A stretch of 64,000 nt of DNA from Roseimicrobium sp. ORNL1 (lineage in GTDB: Bacteria; Verrucomicrobiota; Verrucomicrobiia; Verrucomicrobiales; Verrucomicrobiaceae). The notes under the pieces were generated by a model. The model was not told the DNA's origin, did no database searches, and saw only the letters and a list, made by a program, of their open reading frames with translations. Below, in pieces: positions 57,940-64,000 of the stretch; position 1 is the stretch's first letter; every line of letters begins with the position of its first letter. A program made the position numbers and the translations under genes. The stretch spans positions 6,138,001-6,202,000 of the forward strand of contig NZ_CP049143.1 in the NCBI RefSeq assembly GCF_011044495.1. Reading direction: 5' to 3'.

Positions 57940-59034
57940 ATGCTTCTCTGCCTCGGCCTGAATCATCGCACGACTCCCATTGAGTTGCGCGAACGGCTGG
58001 CCTTTGCCGAGAGCAAACAGCCGGAGGCCGCCCTGCAAATCCAGGGGCTCAAGGGCTTTGAGGAAAGCGTGGTGCTCTCCACGTGCAATCGCGTGGAGCT
58101 CTTCGCCTCGTGCGAGCATGCCGACGGTGAACAGGCGCTGGACGTCCTCTTTGACTATCTCGTCGCCCACTTCGGACTCACGCAGCCGCAGCGCGAGGCG
58201 CTGAGTTGCTACCGGCTCTCCCAAGCGGACGCGGCAAGGCACCTCTTCCGCGTGGTGAGCGGACTGGACTCCATGGTGCTGGGTGAGACGGAAATCTTCG
58301 GTCAGGTGAAGGGCGCCTACGACACGGCGCTGAAGACCGGCACCACGGGCCGCATGCTGAACAAGCTCTTCCAGCGCGCCTTCAGCGTGGGCAAGCAGGT
58401 GCGCAATGAGACGAACATCCAGCGCGGCTCCACCTCCGTGGGCAGCGTGGCCGTGGATGTGGCGGCAAAGATTTTCGGCAGTCTCAAGGATTGCCGCGTG
58501 CTCCTCATCGGCGCCGGTGAGATGAGTCGCACCTGCGCACAGAGCCTGCTCTCGCGTGGGGCGAAGAGCATCATCATCTCCAACCGCTCCCACGAGCGCG
58601 CGGTGGAACTCGCGAAGGAAATGAAGGGTGAAGCCCTGCGCTTCGAAAACTGGGAACGCGCCGTGCATGATGTGGACATCATCATCAGCAGCACCAGCGC
58701 GCCGCACTTCGTGGTGACCCCGGAACTGGTGGGCCCTACCATGCGCCGCCGCCACGGACGCCCGCTCTTCATCATCGACATCGCGGTGCCGCGTGACGTG
58801 GATCCCCTCGTCCATGACATTGAGGACGTGTACCTCTACAACGTGGACCAGATGAAGGGCATCGCGGATGAAGGTCGTCGTGACCGCGAGCGTGCCCTGG
58901 TGCAGTGCGAGGAAATCATCGAAGAGCAGTTGCGGAAGTTCGGGTATCACGAAGATTCGCCCCCCCTCCCGGTGGTCGTCACCAAACTGCCGTCCCCGCC
59001 TTTGAATCTCGAAACCCCGTCTCTGGAACCTTGA
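57940..59034 (+). CDS. hemA: Glutamyl-tRNA reductase HemA
   Basis: 364 aa from the ATG at 57940 (MLLCLGLNHRTTPIELRERL). HemA reduces glutamyl-tRNA to glutamate-1-semialdehyde, the first step of C5 tetrapyrrole synthesis. Features are LNHRTTPIELRERLAF, the catalytic cysteine in LSTCNRVELF (residues about 46-55), VVSGLDSMVLGETEIFGQVK, LLIGAGEMSRTCAQSL (NADPH loop), STSAPHFVVTPE and FIIDIAVPRDVDP. The C-terminal dimerisation domain is short, so the protein is smaller than E. coli HemA (418 aa). Its stop overlaps the hemC start by four bases. Confidence 0.94.
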   Translation: MLLCLGLNHRTTPIELRERLAFAESKQPEAALQIQGLKGFEESVVLSTCNRVELFASCEHADGEQALDVLFDYLVAHFGLTQPQREALSCYRLSQADAARHLFRVVSGLDSMVLGETEIFGQVKGAYDTALKTGTTGRMLNKLFQRAFSVGKQVRNETNIQRGSTSVGSVAVDVAAKIFGSLKDCRVLLIGAGEMSRTCAQSLLSRGAKSIIISNRSHERAVELAKEMKGEALRFENWERAVHDVDIIISSTSAPHFVVTPELVGPTMRRRHGRPLFIIDIAVPRDVDPLVHDIEDVYLYNVDQMKGIADEGRRDRERALVQCEEIIEEQLRKFGYHEDSPPLPVVVTKLPSPPLNLETPSLEP

Positions 59035-59981
59035 ACGAAAAAGCGCTCATCCTCGGCACGCGTGGCAGTGAACTCGCCCTCTGCCAGGCAGACATGGTCA
59101 CTGCAGCCCTGAACCGGGCTCACCCGACGCTCAAGATTGAGCGCCGCATCATCGCTACCTCCGGCGACAAGCGGCCGGATCTGCGATTCAGCGAGTTCAA
59201 CGAGGTCGCCCATGTGGACAAGGGTATCTTCATCAAAGAACTGGAGATGGCGCTCGAGTCGGGTGAGATCGACTTCGCCGTGCACAGCCTGAAGGACGTG
59301 CCCAGCGACCTCGCGAAGGGATTTGCCATCACCGCCGTGCTGCCACGTGCGAATACGGAAGACGTGCTGCTGACTCGCGATGGCTATACCCTGGACACTC
59401 TCCCTGCCGGGGCCAAGATCGGCACGAGCAGCGTGCGACGCCAGCGCATGATCAAATGGCGACGCCCCGACGTGGTGACGGAGGAGATTCGTGGCAACGT
59501 CCCCACGCGTGTGCGGAAGCTTTTCGCCCCCTCTTCGCAGCTCGATGGCATCCTGCTCGCCCGCGCTGGCCTGGAACGCCTGGGTCTGTTGAAAGGTGAC
59601 GCGGTGCAACTGGATGGCCAGACCATTCCTGCCACGATTCTCGGCGGCGATGACTTCCTTCCCGCAGCGGGACAAGGCGCGATCGGCATCGAGATTCGCG
59701 CGAACGATGAAGCCACGCATGCAGTGCTGCAGGCCATCAATGAACCGGTGACCTTTGCCAGCGTGCTCGCAGAGCGTGAATTCCTGCGTCTGCTCGGTGC
59801 CGGCTGCCAAACTCCTGTAGGTGCACGGACTTTTGTGAATGGCAACGAACTGCGTATGCGCGTGCTCGTCTTCTCCGAAGAAAATGCCGAGGCCGCACCC
59901 GTGGACCTGGAGGCTGTTGGCTCAACTACGGATCCACTCGCCCTCGCGACCGAACTGGCGAGCAAGGTGCAGAAACACTGA
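59031..59981 (+). CDS. hemC: Porphobilinogen deaminase HemC
   Basis: 316 aa. The start is set to the TTG at 59031, in a TTGA overlap with the hemA stop; there is no in-frame ATG close to the N-terminus of the conserved protein. HemC joins four porphobilinogen units to hydroxymethylbilane. Features are LILGTRGSELALCQADMV, FIKELEMALESGEIDFAVHS, LKDVPSD, IGTSSVRRQ, LFAPSSQLDGILLARAGLER, and AGCQTPVGA, whose cysteine holds the dipyrromethane cofactor. It is coupled to hemA. A REP-like sequence begins directly after its stop codon. Confidence 0.93.
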   Translation: MNEKALILGTRGSELALCQADMVTAALNRAHPTLKIERRIIATSGDKRPDLRFSEFNEVAHVDKGIFIKELEMALESGEIDFAVHSLKDVPSDLAKGFAITAVLPRANTEDVLLTRDGYTLDTLPAGAKIGTSSVRRQRMIKWRRPDVVTEEIRGNVPTRVRKLFAPSSQLDGILLARAGLERLGLLKGDAVQLDGQTIPATILGGDDFLPAAGQGAIGIEIRANDEATHAVLQAINEPVTFASVLAEREFLRLLGAGCQTPVGARTFVNGNELRMRVLVFSEENAEAAPVDLEAVGSTTDPLALATELASKVQKH

Positions 59982-60016
59982 GCAGCCCTGGGAGCGCTGG
60001 CCTCCGGCCGGCGTAT
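59982..60016. repeat. REP-like repeat, copy B
   Basis: This copy begins at the base after the hemC stop codon and runs opposite to copies A and C. It differs from copy A (35212-35246) at one of 35 positions. It lies in the 65-bp gap between hemC and the convergent RAYT transposase gene. Confidence 0.85.
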
Positions 60017-60046
60017 TCGCGTACCACTCGCGCGACGCTCTCCTTA

Positions 60047-60658
60047 TCACTTCCGCCTTCCCGCGCTGCTCCACGGCCAGTCCTCCGCCTTCTTCACCAG
60101 ACCCGCCTTCACCGGGTTTTCCTCAATGTAGCGCACCACCTTGGCGTAGTGCTCCTCATCGCGAATGTACCGGTCATGGTACTCACGCTGCCAGAAGCGG
60201 CCCCGGCGCCGTACGAGCTTGTTTGCCTCCTTCGAAGTGAAGCTCTTCAGAGACTGCAACACGCCGGCCAGAGGCCAGCGCTCCCAGGGCTCGAGCACGA
60301 AATGTACGTGATTGGGCATGACACACCACGAGAGGAGACGGTAGCGGTCTTCATCGAAATACTGGAGAGCATCTTGCACCATGGTCGCGACACGCGGCTG
60401 CCTAAGCCAGCACTCTCCATGGCCAGCGTCGAGGTAGGCATCGATGCGCTTGCGGCATTCCAAATCTCCCTCGCCCGGAGGTAAATTCGCCAGCTCCAGC
60501 CGCCAGCGATCGAGGAGCACCTTGGGCATGGCATCTCCCAGGCGGATGGTCAGGGATTGGACCTGTCCTGCCTTGTCAAAATGCGGGAGATATCCCCGTG
60601 AGTACCAGCCTTCACCATCTGGCAAAGGTCGACGTTCACGACTGAAACGCGTCGTCAT
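60047..60658 (-). CDS. REP-associated tyrosine transposase (RAYT)
   Basis: 203 aa from the ATG at 60658; the frame continues upstream to 60808 but that part is not conserved-looking. It is a Y1/HUH-type single-domain transposase. The HUH pair is in WCVMPNHVHFVLEP (residues about 111-124), the likely catalytic Tyr lies in FWQREYHDRYIRDEEHY (155-171), and VRYIEENPVKAGLV (176-189) with WPWSSA is a RAYT signature. There are no inverted terminal repeats around the gene; RAYTs act on REP sequences instead. Residues 123-133 (EPWERWPLAGV) are encoded by a REP copy. It interrupts the heme operon and is on the opposite strand. Confidence 0.9.
   Translation of the reverse strand: MTTRFSRERRPLPDGEGWYSRGYLPHFDKAGQVQSLTIRLGDAMPKVLLDRWRLELANLPPGEGDLECRKRIDAYLDAGHGECWLRQPRVATMVQDALQYFDEDRYRLLSWCVMPNHVHFVLEPWERWPLAGVLQSLKSFTSKEANKLVRRRGRFWQREYHDRYIRDEEHYAKVVRYIEENPVKAGLVKKAEDWPWSSAGRRK
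60261..60291. repeat. REP-like repeat, copy C, inside the RAYT gene
   Basis: 31 bp identical to copy A. It lies wholly inside the transposase coding sequence and, read on the gene strand, encodes the residues just after the HUH motif. The adjoining ATA of copies A and B is not present here. Confidence 0.85.
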
Positions 60659-60795
60659 GCGATTTTTTCCATGAGAGTAGCTACGATCGATTTCCTTGCA
60701 AGATTTCACCCTGAGAGGAAGGCCACCGTTCCGTACTTGCGGGGCGTATTTTCGTGAGTGATGGAGTAGATTCCCGTTCCAAGCCAATTCCTCGC

Positions 60796-62322
60796 ATGCC
60801 TTCCTCATCCTCCAAATCCTCGAAACGCGGCATCTGCTACCTCGTAGGCGCGGGCCCGGGCGATCCCGGACTGCTCACGCTGCGCGGCAAGGAGTGCATC
60901 GAACTCGCGGATGTGGTGGTGTATGACTACCTGAGCAATGCCGACTTCCTCCGCTTTGCGAAGCCGGATGCGGAGAAGATCTATGTGGGCAAGAAGTCCA
61001 AGGATCACACGCTCTCCCAGGAAGGCATCAACAAGCTCATCGTGGAGAAAGCGCTCGCAGGCAAGGTGGTCACGCGCTTGAAGGGCGGCGACCCCGTGTT
61101 GTTCGGCCGCGGCGCGGAAGAAGCACAGGAACTCTCAGACGCCGGTGTGGCCTTTGAAATCGTGCCGGGCGTGACCTCCGCAATCGCAGGTCCGGCGTAT
61201 GCAGGCATCCCCGTGACGCATCGCTCGCATTGCTCGCAGGTCACCATCTTCACCGGCCACGAGGATCCCACCAAGCCGGAGAGCTCACTCGACTACGCGA
61301 AGATTGCCCAAGCTGACGGCACCAAGGTCATGCTCATGGGAGTGGAGCGCATCGGTGATATCGCGGCCAAGTTGATCGAACACGGCGCGAAGCCGGCCAC
61401 GCCGGTGGCTCTGACGCGCTGGGCTACGACCGGCAGGCAGCAAACCATCGAAGGCACGCTCGCGACGATTGCCCAGGTGATCATCGACACAGGTTTCAAG
61501 GCACCCGCGGTATGTGTCATCGGCAGCGTGGTGCTGGAGCGCGACAAGCTGAACTGGTTTGAAAATCGCCCCCTCTTCGGCAAGCGCTTCGTGGTCACCC
61601 GCACGCGCACGCAAGCAGGCGGGCTGAGCAAGCAGCTCTCCGAACTCGGGGCGAACGTCATCGAGATCCCCACCATCCGTATTGAGCCGCCGGAGGATCT
61701 GAAAGCCTTTGCGCAACTCGTGATGGACTCGCACACCTATGACTGGCTGGTCTTCACCAGTCCGAACGGCGTGGAGAAGTTTTTCGATATTTTTTACAAA
61801 CTCTACTCGGATGCCCGCAGCATCGGCGGAGTGAAGATTGCCGCCATCGGACCCGGCACGGCGGATAAGATCAAGCAGTACCACCTCGCGGTGGATCTGC
61901 TTCCCGAGAAATTCGTGGCGGAGGGTCTGGTGAAGGCCTTCAAGGAACAGGAGATCGAGAACCAGACGGTCCTGTGGGTGAAAGCCGAGCAGACCCGTGA
62001 GATCCTTGCCAATGAACTTACCGGCATGCGGGCCATCGTGGATGAAGCCATCGCCTATCGCACGGTGCCAGAGGATGCGAACCACGAAGCCATCGTGCGC
62101 TTCAAGGAAGAAGGCGCGGATGTCATCACTTTCACCAGTAGCTCCACGGTCGAGCATTTCCTCGATCTGGGATTAACGCTGCCGGAAGGGATCAAGATTG
62201 CCAGCATTGGCCCCATCACCTCCGAGACGCTCACCAAGCACGGACTGAAGATCGATATCGAAGCAGAAGAACATTCGATTCCAGGCCTCGTGCGCGCAAT
62301 TCAGGATCATTATGCGCAGTAA
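60796..62322 (+). CDS. cobA-hemD: Uroporphyrinogen-III methyltransferase/synthase fusion
   Basis: 508 aa from the ATG at 60796. Residues about 12-255 are a SUMT/CobA methyltransferase: CYLVGAGPGDPGLLTLRGKE, ADVVVYDYL, VVTRLKGGDPVLFGRGAEEA, PGVTSAIAGPAYAGIPVTHR and LMGVERI. Residues about 265-505 are uroporphyrinogen-III synthase (HemD): FVVTRTRTQAGGLSKQLSEL, DWLVFTSPNGVEKFF and DVITFTSSSTVEHFL. One protein thus closes the uro'gen ring and then methylates it towards siroheme or cobalamin. The fusion is known in other phyla. It belongs to the hem operon but is separated from hemC by the RAYT gene, so it may need its own promoter. Confidence 0.94.
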   Translation: MPSSSSKSSKRGICYLVGAGPGDPGLLTLRGKECIELADVVVYDYLSNADFLRFAKPDAEKIYVGKKSKDHTLSQEGINKLIVEKALAGKVVTRLKGGDPVLFGRGAEEAQELSDAGVAFEIVPGVTSAIAGPAYAGIPVTHRSHCSQVTIFTGHEDPTKPESSLDYAKIAQADGTKVMLMGVERIGDIAAKLIEHGAKPATPVALTRWATTGRQQTIEGTLATIAQVIIDTGFKAPAVCVIGSVVLERDKLNWFENRPLFGKRFVVTRTRTQAGGLSKQLSELGANVIEIPTIRIEPPEDLKAFAQLVMDSHTYDWLVFTSPNGVEKFFDIFYKLYSDARSIGGVKIAAIGPGTADKIKQYHLAVDLLPEKFVAEGLVKAFKEQEIENQTVLWVKAEQTREILANELTGMRAIVDEAIAYRTVPEDANHEAIVRFKEEGADVITFTSSSTVEHFLDLGLTLPEGIKIASIGPITSETLTKHGLKIDIEAEEHSIPGLVRAIQDHYAQ

Positions 62323-62365
62323 GCGCGGGTCCTGAGCCAACAAAGTGCATGTGAAAGCGCTTCAA

Positions 62366-62388
62366 AGCGTGCCTGAAAGAGGCACGCT
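62366..62388 (+). terminator. Hairpin after cobA-hemD, possible terminator
   Basis: AGCGTGCC and GGCACGCT form a perfect 8-bp stem with a 7-nt loop, 43 bp after the stop codon. It is not followed by a T-run, so termination is uncertain. Confidence 0.4.
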
Positions 62389-62496
62389 GGCGCGATTCTG
62401 AAAAAAGTGAGTCCAGATGTCCTGGGCACTCAGGCTGGTTCGTCATGCCTATGAACGACCGACTGAAACAAACCCTCACCTTTCAGAATCGCCGCC

Positions 62497-63327
62497 ATGA
62501 ATGCCCAGAACTTTACGCTTCCGAAAATTGTCTCGCGTGATGCATGGCTCACCGCACGCGAGGCATTGCTCGCCACGGAGAAGGAACTGACGAAACAGCG
62601 CGACAAGGTGAACGCTGCGCGCCGCACCCTGCCGATGGTGGAAATCGGCAAAGACTACACCTTCGAAGGACCGAAGGGGAAAGTGAAGCTGGCAGACCTC
62701 TTCGAAGGCCGCCATCAGCTCATCGTGTATCACTTCATGTTCGAGCCCGGCGATCCTCCGCCCGGCAAGACCGAGCCGTATACCGAAGGCTGCTCGGGAT
62801 GCTCCTTCATGGCGGACAACATTGGTCATCTCTCCCACTTCCATGCGCGTGACACCACCATCACGCTGATCTCGCGCGCTCCGCTTTCGAAGATTGCTCC
62901 CTTCAAGAATCGCATGGGCTGGACCATTCCGTGGTACTCGTCCTTTGGCAGCGACTTCAACTATGACTTCCATGTCACGGCGGATCCCAAAGTGGCTCCT
63001 GTGGAATACAACTTCCAGGACGAAGCCACACTGAAGAAGAAGGAAGAGAACTACCACCTCGAAGGCGAACAGCCGGGTGTGAGCGTGTTCCTTCGCGATG
63101 ACGAAGGCCGCATCTTCCACACCTACTCCACCTTTGGTCGAGGCATGGATCCGCTGGTGGGCACCTATCAATTCCTCGACCTCACGCCCTATGGACGCGG
63201 CGAAGGATGGGGCGGCATGCCGGACCTCGATGGCATTGGTTACTTCTGGGCGAAGCACCACGACAAGTATGGCGAAGAGGAAGAGACGAAAGAATCCTGC
63301 TGCGCCAGCCAAGCCGCCAAGAGTTGA
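62497..63327 (+). CDS. DUF899 thioredoxin-like family protein
   Basis: 276 aa. It starts with a helical region (SRDAWLTAREALLATEKELT), typical of DUF899, then a thioredoxin-like part: GKVKLADLFEGRHQLIVYHF, CSGCSFMADNIGHLSHFHAR (a CxxC-like pair at about residues 96-99), ISRAPLSKIAPFKNRMGWTI and FHTYSTFGRGMDPLVGTYQF. The last residues are CCASQAAKS. The family is often annotated as thioredoxin- or dithiol-disulfide isomerase-like, without an established reaction. It stands 175 bp after cobA-hemD and is followed by a small ORF and a DUF1428 gene, perhaps as one transcription unit. Confidence 0.88.
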   Translation: MNAQNFTLPKIVSRDAWLTAREALLATEKELTKQRDKVNAARRTLPMVEIGKDYTFEGPKGKVKLADLFEGRHQLIVYHFMFEPGDPPPGKTEPYTEGCSGCSFMADNIGHLSHFHARDTTITLISRAPLSKIAPFKNRMGWTIPWYSSFGSDFNYDFHVTADPKVAPVEYNFQDEATLKKKEENYHLEGEQPGVSVFLRDDEGRIFHTYSTFGRGMDPLVGTYQFLDLTPYGRGEGWGGMPDLDGIGYFWAKHHDKYGEEEETKESCCASQAAKS

Positions 63328-63366
63328 GCCTGCCTCTCCACACAATCGATCAAACCCATGACGGTC

Positions 63367-63540
63367 ATGAATACGGCAACCCGCTACACACGCATTCTGG
63401 TGAGCTACCTTACCATCGGAGTGATCTTTGCCGCCGCTCTGTCGGGTGGTCAGCGCAACAAAGTCCCGGCACCATGCCCGCTGCTGATCTTTGCAAAATT
63501 CTCGGAGCAAAGCCGCACACTGTTGTCTTTGCGCGACTGA
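63367..63540 (+). CDS. Doubtful small membrane ORF, 57 aa
   Basis: From the ATG at 63367 (MNTATRYTRILVSYLTIGVI) there is one hydrophobic segment (LVSYLTIGVIFAAALSGG), then a basic, Ser-rich tail (FAKFSEQSRTLLSLRD). No Shine-Dalgarno and no family recognised. It lies between two well-supported genes on the same strand, so a real small membrane protein is possible but unproven. Confidence 0.25.
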   Translation: MNTATRYTRILVSYLTIGVIFAAALSGGQRNKVPAPCPLLIFAKFSEQSRTLLSLRD

Positions 63541-63671
63541 GTCCCTCGTCACGTCACTGGCGGCGCGAGGAACTTTCCCATTCATCCCCCAAATACCTGG
63601 TTCGTGTGAAACCACACGAACCGACTCTGCCAAACCCAAACAACGCAACCAACAAAGAGGAGCACCCACAT

Positions 63672-64000
63672 ATGCCAAGCTACATTGATGGATTCGTCAT
63701 TCCCGTGCCCGCCGACAAGATCGATGAGTACATGAAAATTGCCAAGAAGGCCTCCAAGGTCTGGAAGGACCATGGCGCGCTCGAATACTGGGAGTGCGTG
63801 GGCGATGACCTGCAGATCGAGGGCATGCCCCCCAGCGCCAGCTTCCCAAAGATCACCAAGGCCAAGCCCAATGAAACCGTGGTCTTCTCCTGGATCCGCT
63901 ACAAGTCACGCAAGCACCGTGACCAGGTGACCGCAAAAGTCATGAAGGACCCTCGCCTGGAGCCCTACATGCAACCCGGCGCAATGCCCTTCGACATGAA
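63672..64000 (+). CDS. DUF1428 family protein, partial
   Basis: The first 109 codons are in the window; the gene continues past the right edge by perhaps 10 to 20 codons. The start ATG at 63672 is preceded by AGGAG at 63657-63661. The protein begins MPSYIDGFVIPVPADKIDEY and continues with KKASKVWKDHGALEYWECVG and PNETVVFSWIRYKSRKHRDQ, all typical of DUF1428, a small dimeric alpha/beta-barrel (ferredoxin-like) family. Its activity is unknown; members often lie near DUF899 or stress genes. Assignment rests on the whole N-terminal run and is quite secure. Confidence 0.88.
   Translation, partial: MPSYIDGFVIPVPADKIDEYMKIAKKASKVWKDHGALEYWECVGDDLQIEGMPPSASFPKITKAKPNETVVFSWIRYKSRKHRDQVTAKVMKDPRLEPYMQPGAMPFDM

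Noticed and set aside
58905-59030. Upstream extension of hemC overlapping hemA
   Set aside because: The residues are Arg/Pro-rich and do not resemble HemC; they are an out-of-frame reading of the hemA end.
60659-60795. Possible cobalamin riboswitch upstream of cobA-hemD
   Set aside because: No B12-box (AGCCACTG-like) sequence was seen.

Overview
The window looks like a chromosomal segment of a high-GC Gram-negative bacterium of the phylum Verrucomicrobiota (Verrucomicrobiales-like; PVC superphylum). This is inferred from gene content, not from a search. The pointers are a very large PVC-type lipid/sugar-dehydrogenase-like cytochrome with a CxxCH motif (45527-48568), a pseudopilin with an orphan N-methylation signal, a long sigma-70-family factor with a membrane anchor, a TonB-dependent siderophore receptor, and strong GC bias at third codon positions. 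Nothing indicates a plasmid or prophage. Most genes are housekeeping or metabolic, interrupted by small accessory patches.

Layout. 1-2230: the end of a PfkB sugar kinase, thiE, and a divergent nucleotidyltransferase. 2302-2630: a giant imperfect palindrome. 2763-9446: a long minus-strand cluster (amidase, nnr, sppA, CPBP protease, thiL, tsaE, tsaB, and a hypothetical gene). 9606-12306: a pseudopilin, a GH5-like glycosidase and an ECF sigma factor. 12467-18416: a MacAB/TolC-like export operon. 18618-22123: a ROK regulator, MFS permease and Gfo/Idh/MocA oxidoreductase operon with a NagC/Mlc-like operator upstream. 22222-29316: a luciferase-like monooxygenase, recG, an HDAC-like deacetylase, a DUF1275 protein and bioA. 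29407-29622: a second palindromic element of the same family as the first. 29706-33207: a regulatory block made of an ECF sigma factor with a TM segment and SurA-like tail, a sigma-54 activator with Glu at the phosphoacceptor site, a perfect palindrome, a sigma-54 promoter, and the PII gene. 33379-35188: a secreted protein, an orphan antitoxin with a truncated ParE remnant, and a frameshifted small membrane gene. 35316-40703: argD, an HNH endonuclease, argB, argJ and argC. 40947: tRNA-Pro(GGG). 41165-45500: small hypotheticals, hflX and an orphan nucleotidyltransferase-fold protein. 45527-53347: the PVC cytochrome, a polytopic membrane protein, a DCC protein and a TonB receptor. 53594-56954: glnD and apt. 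57095-62322: a heme operon (hemX-like, hemA, hemC, cobA-hemD) interrupted by a REP-associated transposase (RAYT) gene. 62497-64000: DUF899 and DUF1428 genes.

How the genes work together. GlnD (53594-56362) would uridylylate the PII protein (32775-33113, Tyr51 conserved), whose promoter is a clear -24/-12 sigma-54 site facing a divergent NtrC-type activator. Arginine synthesis by the acetyl-recycling (argJ) route and tetrapyrrole synthesis from glutamyl-tRNA are largely complete here. TsaB/TsaE supply tRNA t6A modification.

The most unusual items are four. (1) A RAYT gene whose own coding sequence holds a copy of the REP sequence that also lies beside it and 25 kb away. (2) A sigma factor, membrane anchor and SurA-like domain in one polypeptide. 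(3) The sigma-54 activator with a phosphomimetic-looking receiver, sharing its intergenic region with glnB. (4) Two large palindromic repeats sharing a core motif. All functional calls were made by eye from the sequence; no database search was run.
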